A stretch of DNA of 64,000 nucleotides from the NCBI GenBank assembly GCA_038118725.1, contig JAYOIK010000013.1, positions 1 to 64,000 on the forward strand, given 5' to 3'. Source of the stretch: JADHLJ01 sp038118725 (GTDB lineage Bacteria; Pseudomonadota; Alphaproteobacteria; Thalassobaculales; Thalassobaculaceae). Shown piece by piece: positions 49,872-57,983 of this stretch. Below the pieces are notes generated by a model. It was given only the letters and a program-made list of their open reading frames with translations. It ran no database searches and was not told the origin of the DNA. How positions within the stretch are numbered: position 1 is the stretch's first letter; the number at the start of each line of letters is the position of its first letter. Position numbers and translations under genes: made by a program.

Positions 49872-52313
49872 GTGGCGCGTGCTGGTTCCGCCTGGAGTGT
49901 TAAGGGTATTGATGAGGAAACGCGCGCGATCGCGCGATCGCGCGCGGGCAATTCCGATCTAACGATTGGCGCATGGATTGATCGCGCCATTCTCGATTAT
50001 TCGAGCGTGTCTCGCTCCGAACTCCCGGGGGAAGTCGGGCAACAACCAACGCCCATGTCCGTTGAATCCGAGACTCGCGGCGAACCGGCTCTCGCGACCG
50101 AAGATATACTCGACCTTATCGACAAGGAACTGGAGGCATCGCGTTCGCGCCTGGACGGCGCGTTAAGGCCGGTTGGATACGCGCTCAAGGACCTCGCGTT
50201 GCGCCTGGTGGCCGCCGAGGCGCTTGAGCGTGGCGGCACGCCACGACTTCGCGACACCGACACCGAGCGGAATGTCCCAGCTGCGCCAACGGCGCGGCAC
50301 GGGAAGCCGCTGGCGGGAACGGACCTTCCCCCGGCACCTCTCGGTTCTCTTGCTCCGGAGATAACCGACAACGAAATCCCATCCCCACAAATCAATCCAT
50401 CATCTGGGGAAGTCGCGACGGAGATACCGCCATCGGCACCGACACGTCCGTTTCCGAGCGCGCCGACCCATAACCTTAATGCCGCGATTACCGGCATGGA
50501 ACCGCCGATCACGGTACCCGCGGAAGGTTCACACAAGGTCGGGCCGGAGGCGGACCATCCCAGCAACGCAGAGGGCGTGTTTGTTTCCCAGACATCACAT
50601 CGCCCGCTCCCGGTTCCTCCAACCGATTCCCTCTCAACGGTTGATCCGGCCGATCTGCCGTCTCCGGCTGACTTGGAGAAACTGACGGCCAGACCCATTG
50701 AAGCGAATCCTCGCGAGGCGTTGTATCCCACGCCCCCGCCCGAACCGCCAAGGCCGGCGGATGAAAACAACGCCAGGTCAGTCCAAGAGGTCCACTTTAC
50801 CGGTATTCAGGGCGGGTTTGAATCAAACCCGGCTCTCGCTAGTTCCGAAGCCCGTCGAACAAATTGGCGTCAGACGCGGCGAATCGCGGCTGGAATAGTT
50901 CCGTTTCTCATCGTCGGATCGGTTGCCGCTGGGTATATATTCGCCGAGCCTCTCGGATTGTTGCCTGTTAGGACCCAACTTGTCGACAAGCTGGGAAAGC
51001 ATGCCCAGCAAGCCAGACTAACCATCGCGGATGCATATTCCGAGGGTCGTGGATTCCTGGGGGATTTGATCGCGGGCTTGGAGGAATCCGACGACGCGAA
51101 ACCGCCGGTCATGGTCGTTGATCGCCAAGCCACACCGAAAACGCTCGGCCGTGACGTGCCGTCACCACCAGTCACCGAATCAGATTCCCCCGATAAGATA
51201 GATCAGGAACCCCGGCGCGTGGCCGAGGCGGATATCCTGAAACCCGACGACCCGGAGGTGGCGAACTTATCGACGGCACCGGCCTCGGAACAGCCGACCC
51301 TCTCGAGCGAGAAGACCCGGAAACCCCAACCGCTCGCGCGGCCAAAGTTGGCGTCACCGATCATCAAACCAAAACTGGCGACACCTCCACCGCTACCCCC
51401 TGTCATTCCCGGGCCCGTTTCCTCGGAACCCATCAAGCAACCAAATCCCACGACGCGCCTCGCCGCATTGCCTACGGCCCCCACTATCAAGCAGGCTAGT
51501 ATTCCGCCAAGCGGAACCAACCGGAATGTATCCATGGCGGCTTTAACCAGCGCGGCTCGCGCCGGCGATCCGAGATCGCAACTCGAACTGGCGCGCCGAT
51601 ATATCCAGGGTGACGGCATCGAGCAGAACTATGCCGAGGGCTCGGAGTGGTTTCGAGAAGCCGCTATTCAAGGTGTCGCCAGCGCGCAATACAACCTTGC
51701 CGTTCTCTACGAACGCGGCCTGGGCGTGACCAAGGACGATGTGCGAGCCTTTCTTTGGTACCATAGCGCGGCGGAACAGTCGCATCCTCTAGCTCAGTAC
51801 AATCTGGGAAACTTCTATCTCCAAGGACGGGGGATCCCCTTGAGCTATGGAGAGGCGGTTCGATGGTTTCGGGCGGCATCCCGCCAGGGCGTATCAAAAG
51901 CAACCTACAATCTGGCTGTCCTGACCGAAGACGGCTTGGGTGTACCACCCGACAAAAACAAGGCCCTTGCCCTTTACAAACAAGCCGCGGACGCGGGGCA
52001 TCACGAGGCGGAAAGCCGCCTCGCCTTGCTTAGGAGCTCAACCGGCGTTAAGGCCAAGCCGGCCACATTCGCGGAAACCGCGAATACACAAACCGACGAG
52101 CTTTCAACCGGCACTACTGTTGCCGCGATCCAGGCGGTTCTGCGAGGCGCTGGTGTCTACGACGGAAGAATCGATGGCATCGCCGGCCCGAAAACCCGAA
52201 CGGCCATTCGAGAATACCAGAAACGACAGGATCTTCCGATCACCGGCATCCCTTCCGAAAACCTGTTGAATCACATGAAAGCGGCGGGCGAATCCAAACC
52301 GTTATCGGGCTAG
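49872..52313 (+). CDS. PodJ-like WSVKG / transmembrane / Sel1 / peptidoglycan-binding protein (C)
   Basis: 813 residues; GTG start with GAGG 7 bases before. The N-terminal module AWSVKGIDEETRAIARSRAG and LTIGAWIDRAI is homologous to those of A and B. A long Pro-rich linker leads to a transmembrane helix at about residues 336-355 (IAAGIVPFLIVGSVAAGYIFA). Periplasmic Sel1 repeats (residues about 560-720; EWFREAAIQGVASAQYNLAV, LAQYNLGNFYLQGRGI) are followed by a peptidoglycan-binding domain (VYDGRIDGIAGPKTRTAIREYQ). This matches the layout of the polarity protein PodJ and its Sel1 relatives. Role in cell-pole or wall positioning is inferred. Confidence 0.82.
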   Translation: MARAGSAWSVKGIDEETRAIARSRAGNSDLTIGAWIDRAILDYSSVSRSELPGEVGQQPTPMSVESETRGEPALATEDILDLIDKELEASRSRLDGALRPVGYALKDLALRLVAAEALERGGTPRLRDTDTERNVPAAPTARHGKPLAGTDLPPAPLGSLAPEITDNEIPSPQINPSSGEVATEIPPSAPTRPFPSAPTHNLNAAITGMEPPITVPAEGSHKVGPEADHPSNAEGVFVSQTSHRPLPVPPTDSLSTVDPADLPSPADLEKLTARPIEANPREALYPTPPPEPPRPADENNARSVQEVHFTGIQGGFESNPALASSEARRTNWRQTRRIAAGIVPFLIVGSVAAGYIFAEPLGLLPVRTQLVDKLGKHAQQARLTIADAYSEGRGFLGDLIAGLEESDDAKPPVMVVDRQATPKTLGRDVPSPPVTESDSPDKIDQEPRRVAEADILKPDDPEVANLSTAPASEQPTLSSEKTRKPQPLARPKLASPIIKPKLATPPPLPPVIPGPVSSEPIKQPNPTTRLAALPTAPTIKQASIPPSGTNRNVSMAALTSAARAGDPRSQLELARRYIQGDGIEQNYAEGSEWFREAAIQGVASAQYNLAVLYERGLGVTKDDVRAFLWYHSAAEQSHPLAQYNLGNFYLQGRGIPLSYGEAVRWFRAASRQGVSKATYNLAVLTEDGLGVPPDKNKALALYKQAADAGHHEAESRLALLRSSTGVKAKPATFAETANTQTDELSTGTTVAAIQAVLRGAGVYDGRIDGIAGPKTRTAIREYQKRQDLPITGIPSENLLNHMKAAGESKPLSG

Positions 52314-52423
52314 AAGCGGATTGGTTTCCCGACCATATTCCCCAATGAGCACCCCGGAATATCCGACCTACAGCGGATCTTGATTGAGTGAATCCGTTGT
52401 AACTTCAAACAGATCGAGCGGAT

Positions 52424-53287
52424 TCACGCCCGGGCGGCGGTGGCGGTTGCCCACCACCCCTTTTCCCTAGCGCCCTCCAGCGCGCTCTTCAGCGCCTCGC
52501 CGTCGCCATTGGAGAACACGGCGAAACAAGTCGGGCCGCTTCCCGACATTCCGACGCTACGAGCGCGCGGAACACCGCGAAGATATGTCAGTACATCGGA
52601 AATGACCGGGGCTAAGCGGGTGGCGGTCCCCAGCAGATCATTCCGCGGTTCCGCTCCGATGTGAGCGAAAAGTTCTTCGCCATCGGAGAAGCCACCGGGA
52701 ACCCCGACCGGCCCGGAGAATGGCCCCCGAAACGCCTGGAAAACCTTGCCGGCGGAAAGTCCGACGCCGGGGTTTACCAATACAATCTGATGGGCGGGGA
52801 TAGGGTCGATAAATGACAGTAGTTCTCCGATCCCTTTCATCCGCGCGGGTTGAGCGGAAAGACAAACGGGAACATCGGCCCCGACGGACGTCGCTAGCGT
52901 GTTCAATGCTTCCGCGCTCAATGGTTGGTCAACGATCTTCTGTAGTAGCCGCAGTACGGCCCCCACGTCACAGGAGCCGCCACCCAGACCCGCGGCCACG
53001 GGGATGTTCTTTACGATCTCTATCACCAGCCCGTCGGGCGTATCCGTAAGACCGCGATATAGAAAAAGCGCTTTTGAAACTATGTTTTCGCCGTCAATGG
53101 CGCCCGCGAAGGGACCCGAAACATCAACCCGATCGTTTCCATGGCCCGTGGATATCCGCACATGATCGCCGAACTGGGTGAACACGGTTAAGCTGTCGAG
53201 CAGGTGCAAGCCGTCCGCTCGTTTCCCGACCACGTGAAGCGTCAAGTTGAGTTTGGCGTAAGCAACCGTTTCAAGCGTCCGGATCAC
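52424..53287 (-). CDS. ispE: 4-diphosphocytidyl-2-C-methyl-D-erythritol kinase IspE
   Basis: 287 residues; a GHMP kinase of the non-mevalonate isoprenoid pathway. The start region is YAKLNLTLHVVGKR, and the ATP loop is PVAAGLGGGSCDVGAVL, where the family normally has GGGSSDA; Cys and the changed next residues are slight variants. The late MSGSGPTCFAVF motif is normal. GTG start, overlapping the end of the TPR gene by 17 bases, so it is in one transcription unit with it. Confidence 0.95.
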   Translation of the reverse strand: MIRTLETVAYAKLNLTLHVVGKRADGLHLLDSLTVFTQFGDHVRISTGHGNDRVDVSGPFAGAIDGENIVSKALFLYRGLTDTPDGLVIEIVKNIPVAAGLGGGSCDVGAVLRLLQKIVDQPLSAEALNTLATSVGADVPVCLSAQPARMKGIGELLSFIDPIPAHQIVLVNPGVGLSAGKVFQAFRGPFSGPVGVPGGFSDGEELFAHIGAEPRNDLLGTATRLAPVISDVLTYLRGVPRARSVGMSGSGPTCFAVFSNGDGEALKSALEGAREKGWWATATAARA

Positions 53288-55091
53288 GGGCGATCCCGGC
53301 TTTGCTGCTCTCTTCCCTGATAATCACGGGCGGAGGTAACCCCTGCTTGAGCTTCGATCTAATCGCGGCGACCAAGTCCGGTTCGGGTTTCATCGCTAAA
53401 GCTCGCCTCCATTGAAAGGTCGCTTCGATCTCTCTACCCACGCGCCAATAGGCATCACCCAGATGATCGTTGATGGTCGCATCATTGGGACGTAACTGGA
53501 CCGCCTTTTCAAGTTTGGGGACCGCCTCCTCGAACCGCCCCGTCCGGTACAGGACCCAGCCCAGGCTGTCGATGATGTAACCGTCCTTCGGGCGAAGCTC
53601 GACCGCCTTGGAAATCATGCGCTCGGCCTTGGCCAGGTTTACGCCCTGTTCGGTCCAGGAATACCCGAGATAATTCATGACATAGGGTTGGTCCGGCGAG
53701 AGTTCCAATGCCTTCAAAAAGTCGCTCTCGGCACGCGCCCAGCGTTTCGCGCGCTCTAGCGCGATCCCTCTCGTGTAGTACAAGCTCCAGTCGCGACGGT
53801 TTATGGTTTCTATGCGTTCAAACGCGCGATCATAGGCGTCAACGGCCAAGTCCCATTTTTTCTCTGTCCGTCGTAAATCGCCAATCCGAATCCATGGGGT
53901 CGGATCCGCGGCTCGACTATTGGCGAGATCTCGCAAAACCTCGATGGCCTCCTCCGAGCGATCCAAGTCCTGGAGGCTCGAAGCCGCCCGGAGCCGAGCC
54001 ATGGTTTGATAGGCGGACAACGCCGGAATTCGCCGGTAAATCTCCAGCGCATCCTCGTGATAGCCGCGATCATCGAGAATTTCGCCAACGAGCAATTGAG
54101 CCAAGGGAAATGACGAGCGCATGTGGAGCGCGAGTTGCGCCATGATCATTGAGGTGTTGTTCCCACGCTCCCGCTGTAGCGCGCTGGCGATATCGAACAA
54201 TGCTTCTGCCATCCCGTCCGTGGCGGAGCCGACGAGACCCGGAACGGAACGCCCGGATTCCGCCGCCGACAAAAGCGTGGCGACCGCGTTCGAATCATGA
54301 TCGCGTTCGTCGCGCTCTTTCAATATCCGCTTGGCCTCGTCCAGGCGACCGTTTGCCGCGTGGTGAATCGCGGCGGCAAGGCTGAGACGCAAGGGTGGTT
54401 TCCCGGCCTTGGTCAGCGCTTCCTGGAAAAGCGTGTTGGCACCCTCGATATCACCTTCAAGCCGCTTGGCGTGCGCGGAGTGTAGGAGCGCCAGCACCTC
54501 GAATCCCGAAATCGCCTTCACCTTGTCGAAGGACGCGCGCGCCGCGGCGTAATCGTCCCGACCCACCGAGATCCAGCCGGAAATCAGCGGCGCCAGAATC
54601 TGGTTCAAGCGTGTCTTTCTAAGCCGAAGCATTCGCTCTTCCGCGGCCGTCCAGTCACCTGCCTTAGCGGCATTGAGCGCCAGTGTGAGCAGCATGAAGG
54701 GCCCCCCGGAATCCCCCACCCGTTCCGCTCGTTCCGCCAGGGTGACAGCCGCCGGTATGGCGCCGAACTCCAGTTCCGCCAGAAATGCCCGCCTCAACAA
54801 GGTCGGATTCTCAGGGTCGTTGTTCAAGGCCGCTTCGAAATTGGACGCCGCCTTGCCAAGGTCGCGCGCTCGATAGGCCTGTCGGGCCATCAAATAGCTG
54901 CCGGCCGTTGTTCTGTGCGAGATCGAGCCTATGGTCGTGTTGATAGGGGTCTGAGTACCCGTGGTTTGGCAACCCGCGAGCAAAACTCCCGCGAGTGTCA
55001 GGGAGGTCGCCACCACGAACCCGGCTACGGGTCCGCGAGATTTCGCGCGCGCCCTTGCTTCAAAAATCCTCGCCGGGGGAACGCTGACCAA
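53271..55091 (-). CDS. Large TPR-repeat lipoprotein (TTG start)
   Basis: 606 residues from a TTG at 55091, with GGGAG 8 bases before and 13 bases after the ETF-QO stop. The signal part is ATSLTLAGVLLAGC, with lipobox LAGC near residue 38. The rest is stacked TPR repeats; the C-terminal third has the clearest ones (LELSPDQPYVMNYLGYSWTE, VLYRTGRFEEAVPKLEKAV and NDHLGDAYWRVGREIEATFQ). Probably a periplasm- or outer-membrane-anchored scaffold. The longer in-frame extension upstream lies inside the ETF-QO gene and lacks family features. Confidence 0.9.
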   Translation of the reverse strand: MVSVPPARIFEARARAKSRGPVAGFVVATSLTLAGVLLAGCQTTGTQTPINTTIGSISHRTTAGSYLMARQAYRARDLGKAASNFEAALNNDPENPTLLRRAFLAELEFGAIPAAVTLAERAERVGDSGGPFMLLTLALNAAKAGDWTAAEERMLRLRKTRLNQILAPLISGWISVGRDDYAAARASFDKVKAISGFEVLALLHSAHAKRLEGDIEGANTLFQEALTKAGKPPLRLSLAAAIHHAANGRLDEAKRILKERDERDHDSNAVATLLSAAESGRSVPGLVGSATDGMAEALFDIASALQRERGNNTSMIMAQLALHMRSSFPLAQLLVGEILDDRGYHEDALEIYRRIPALSAYQTMARLRAASSLQDLDRSEEAIEVLRDLANSRAADPTPWIRIGDLRRTEKKWDLAVDAYDRAFERIETINRRDWSLYYTRGIALERAKRWARAESDFLKALELSPDQPYVMNYLGYSWTEQGVNLAKAERMISKAVELRPKDGYIIDSLGWVLYRTGRFEEAVPKLEKAVQLRPNDATINDHLGDAYWRVGREIEATFQWRRALAMKPEPDLVAAIRSKLKQGLPPPVIIREESSKAGIARDPDA

Positions 55092-55104
55092 GTGGTTGTC
55101 TCCC

Positions 55105-56748
55105 TTACATATTGGGATAATTGGGTCCGCCGCCGCCCTCTGGAACCACCCAGTTGATGTTTTGCGTCGGATCCTTGATATCGCAGGTCTTGCAGTGCAC
55201 GCAGTTCTGAGCGTTGATCTGAAGGGCGGGATTCTCGCCATCATCGTCATAGATGATTTCATAGACCCCGGCCGGGCAGAACCTTTGCTCCGGAGCGTCA
55301 TAATATTCCAGGTTATGCGCCACCGGAATCGTCTGGTCCTTCAAGGTCAGGTGAGCGGGCTGATTTTCCTCGTGGTTGGTGTTCGACATATAGACCGATG
55401 ACGGTTTGTCGAAACTGATCTTTCCGTCCGGCTTCGGGTAACTGATTTTCTCGCATTGCGCCGCGGGTCTTAGCGACTCATGGTCCGGATGGTGTCGTAG
55501 CGTCCATGGCGCCTTACCCTTGAAGAGATAGGTGTCGATCGCGGCGTGAACCAGCCCGAAAGTGTTCCCTGCCTTGAAACCCGGCCTAATGTTCCGAACC
55601 TGATAGAGCTCGTCCCAAATCCAGGATTTCTTTATGCGCTCGCCATAATCGGCGATCTCGCGCCCACCGCCAGCTTCGTCACCGGCCGTCAGCGTCGCGG
55701 CAATCGCCTCGGCGGCTGTCATTCCGGATTTCATCGCGGTGTGGGAGCCCTTGATCTTCGGCACGTTCAAGAAGCCCGCGGCGCAGCCGACGATCAGGCC
55801 ACCTGGGAAGGTCAGTTTCGGGATCGACTGAAACCCACCCTCGTTGATCGCGCGCGCGCCATAGGCGATTCGCCGGCCGCCCTCGAAGAACTTCCGGATT
55901 TTCGGGTGCGTCTTGAAGCGTTGGAACTCGTCAAACGGGCTGAGATGTGGGTTCTGGTAGTCTAGCCCGACCACGTAACCGACGGAAATCTGGTTGTTTT
56001 CGAGATGGTAGAGGAACGAGCCGCCATAGGTACTCGAATCGATGGGCCAGCCGATGGTGTGCAAGACCAAGCCTTCCTGATGCACGCTTGGGTCGACTTC
56101 CCACAACTCCTTGATGCCGATCCCATAGGTCTGGGGGTCCACCCCGTCCCGGAGATTGAATTTCTCGAACAAGGTCTTGGTAAGCGACCCCCGACAACCC
56201 TCGGAAAAAACGGTTTGCTTGGCGTGTAGCTCGATTCCTGGCGTGTGGTTGGCGGTCGCCTCGCCGTCCTTGCCGATGCCCATGTCGCCGGTCGCGATGC
56301 CCCGCACCGAGCCGTCCGCCGCGTAAAGCACCTCCGCCGCCGCGAAGCCCGGATAGATCTCGACCCCCATCGCCTCGGCTTGTTCGGCCAACCAGCGGCA
56401 GAGATTACCGAGGCTGATGATATAGTTACCCTCGTTATGCATCTGCGGCGGGGTGGGCATCCGAAACCCGGAACCGCGGGTCAGATACATGAAGCGGTCC
56501 TCGGCGACCGGCGTATTGAGCGGTGCGCCGCGCTCTTTCCAATCCGGGAAAAGCTCGTTCAAGGCGCGGGGTTCGAGTACCGCGCCCGACAAGATATGCG
56601 CGCCGACCTCGGAGCCTTTCTCGATCACGCAAACGCTGAGATCGTTGCCGGTTTCCTCGGCGATTTGGCGCAGCCGGATCGCGGCCGAAAGCCCGGAGGG
56701 CCCGGCGCCAACGATCACGACATCGTATTCCATGAATTCCCGTTCCAT
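55105..56748 (-). CDS. Electron-transfer-flavoprotein:ubiquinone oxidoreductase
   Basis: 547 residues. FAD loop VVIVGAGPSGLSAAIRLRQ follows the start. The C-terminal 4Fe-4S part is NCVHCKTCDIKDP with RFCPAGVYEI, and the membrane-associated segment of the family is in between (GGLIVGCAAGFLNVPKIKGSH). It passes electrons from ETF, reduced by acyl-CoA and other dehydrogenases, to ubiquinone in the inner membrane. An ATG 15 bases downstream is also possible as the start. The TPR gene follows after 13 bases. Confidence 0.96.
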   Translation of the reverse strand: MEREFMEYDVVIVGAGPSGLSAAIRLRQIAEETGNDLSVCVIEKGSEVGAHILSGAVLEPRALNELFPDWKERGAPLNTPVAEDRFMYLTRGSGFRMPTPPQMHNEGNYIISLGNLCRWLAEQAEAMGVEIYPGFAAAEVLYAADGSVRGIATGDMGIGKDGEATANHTPGIELHAKQTVFSEGCRGSLTKTLFEKFNLRDGVDPQTYGIGIKELWEVDPSVHQEGLVLHTIGWPIDSSTYGGSFLYHLENNQISVGYVVGLDYQNPHLSPFDEFQRFKTHPKIRKFFEGGRRIAYGARAINEGGFQSIPKLTFPGGLIVGCAAGFLNVPKIKGSHTAMKSGMTAAEAIAATLTAGDEAGGGREIADYGERIKKSWIWDELYQVRNIRPGFKAGNTFGLVHAAIDTYLFKGKAPWTLRHHPDHESLRPAAQCEKISYPKPDGKISFDKPSSVYMSNTNHEENQPAHLTLKDQTIPVAHNLEYYDAPEQRFCPAGVYEIIYDDDGENPALQINAQNCVHCKTCDIKDPTQNINWVVPEGGGGPNYPNM

Positions 56749-56868
56749 TCGCCTTCGCCCACCTTTGTATCTCACTCGGTTCGTGTCATATCTGACACAG
56801 GGTCACGTTTACGGCAAGATGACCTGAACCTCATGTGGAAAGAGCGGGATTTGGAAGGCACGATAGGG

Positions 56869-57678
56869 ATGGAGGATGCCGCCGGCGCCATGCTTGCCTG
56901 GTACCATGACGCCGGCGTTGACGAAGTGCTTTTGGACGCGCCGTTGGACCGATTCGCGGCGTCCGAGAAGCCGCCGGTGATCGCGGCCGCCCCGACGCGG
57001 CCCATGGTGACGCGGCCCATGGTTTCGTTCGCCGAGACGCCCCGCACCGCCTCGGTCCCCGGTGAGTCCTCGACGGTGGCCAGCGATCAGGCCGCCCAGC
57101 GAATCGCCGATACCGCCACGGATCTGGAGATGTTGCGAGAGTATCTCGCGGCATTCGACGGATGTCCCTTGAAGCATACCGCGAAGAACCTGGTCTTTGG
57201 CGATGGCGACCCCGCCGCCGACGTGATGTTCATCGGGGAAGCGCCCGGCGCCGACGAGGATCGCGAGGGTCGGCCCTTTGTCGGCGTTAGCGGTCGGCTT
57301 TTGGATCGGATGATGGCGTCGATTGGGCTCGATCGGGAAAGCGCCTATATCACCAATATCCTGCCCTGGCGGCCGCCGGGGAATCGAGAGCCGACGCCTG
57401 CCGAGGTTGCCGCTTGCCTCCCCTTTATCAAAAAACATATCGAGTTGGTGGCGCCCAAGATGCTCGTCCTGGTCGGGGGGACCTCGGCCAAGACCCTGCT
57501 GGGTCGCAAGGAAGGCATCATGCGTCTGCGGGGCCGGTGGTTGGCTTATCGATCCTCGGAAACGGCGGAACCGATTCCCGCGCTGGCGACTTTTCATCCA
57601 GCCTTCTTACTGCGATCGCCAGGACAAAAGGCAAATGCCTGGCATGATTTGCTAATGGTGGACAAGAAACTAAAGTAA
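56869..57678 (+). CDS. Uracil-DNA glycosylase, family-4-like
   Basis: 269 residues. The active-site motif is GEAPGADEDREGRPFVG, followed by NILPWRPPGNREPT and late HPAFLLRSP. This is the family-4 layout that normally carries a 4Fe-4S cluster. Here the family's CxxC and KCRPP cysteines are not seen (FDGCPLK, PWRPP), so a cluster seems unlikely. N-terminal about 80 residues are extra and Pro/Thr-rich. An ATG at 56833 would add 12 residues; the start at 56869 is preferred on similarity, not certain. Divergent from ETF-QO. Confidence 0.88.
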   Translation: MEDAAGAMLAWYHDAGVDEVLLDAPLDRFAASEKPPVIAAAPTRPMVTRPMVSFAETPRTASVPGESSTVASDQAAQRIADTATDLEMLREYLAAFDGCPLKHTAKNLVFGDGDPAADVMFIGEAPGADEDREGRPFVGVSGRLLDRMMASIGLDRESAYITNILPWRPPGNREPTPAEVAACLPFIKKHIELVAPKMLVLVGGTSAKTLLGRKEGIMRLRGRWLAYRSSETAEPIPALATFHPAFLLRSPGQKANAWHDLLMVDKKLK

Positions 57679-57983
57679 TCACGATAAATCAATACCCTGA
57701 ATGGTGTTTTTCTCATTTAGCTTTAAGAACAAACCTTGTTACAATTCCACAAGAAGATTTTTGCTTTAAGCTATGAATTTAAACGAAAATTTTATGCAGT
57801 TTTCGCGGAGTTCGGAAAACCGATGCGCGACCGATCCACCCTAAGCGCTGGGGTGGCATGCGTTGAAAGTGCTTGTGGCCACACGCGTATTAGCCTTAGG
57901 TGCCGCAATGATCCGCCCCCATTCGGCGGGATGGACAATCTCGGTCGTCATGGGAGGCGTGTGTTATTTCTCGCCCCGCGAAA
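57679..57983. other. AT-rich intergenic region upstream of the transglycosylase
   Basis: 305 bases with no gene. From about 57680 to 57815 it is clearly more AT-rich than the surroundings (tracts such as GTTTTTCTCATTTAG, TTTAAACGAAAATTTTATG). It must hold the promoter of the next gene. No DnaA box, parS or clear inverted repeat was found, and I see no tRNA-like fold. Confidence 0.5.

Noticed and set aside
56245..57678. A 477-residue protein beginning at 56245
   Set aside because: Its first half overlaps the antisense ETF-QO gene, which has clear FAD and iron-sulfur motifs. Only the part from about 56869 is uracil-DNA glycosylase.
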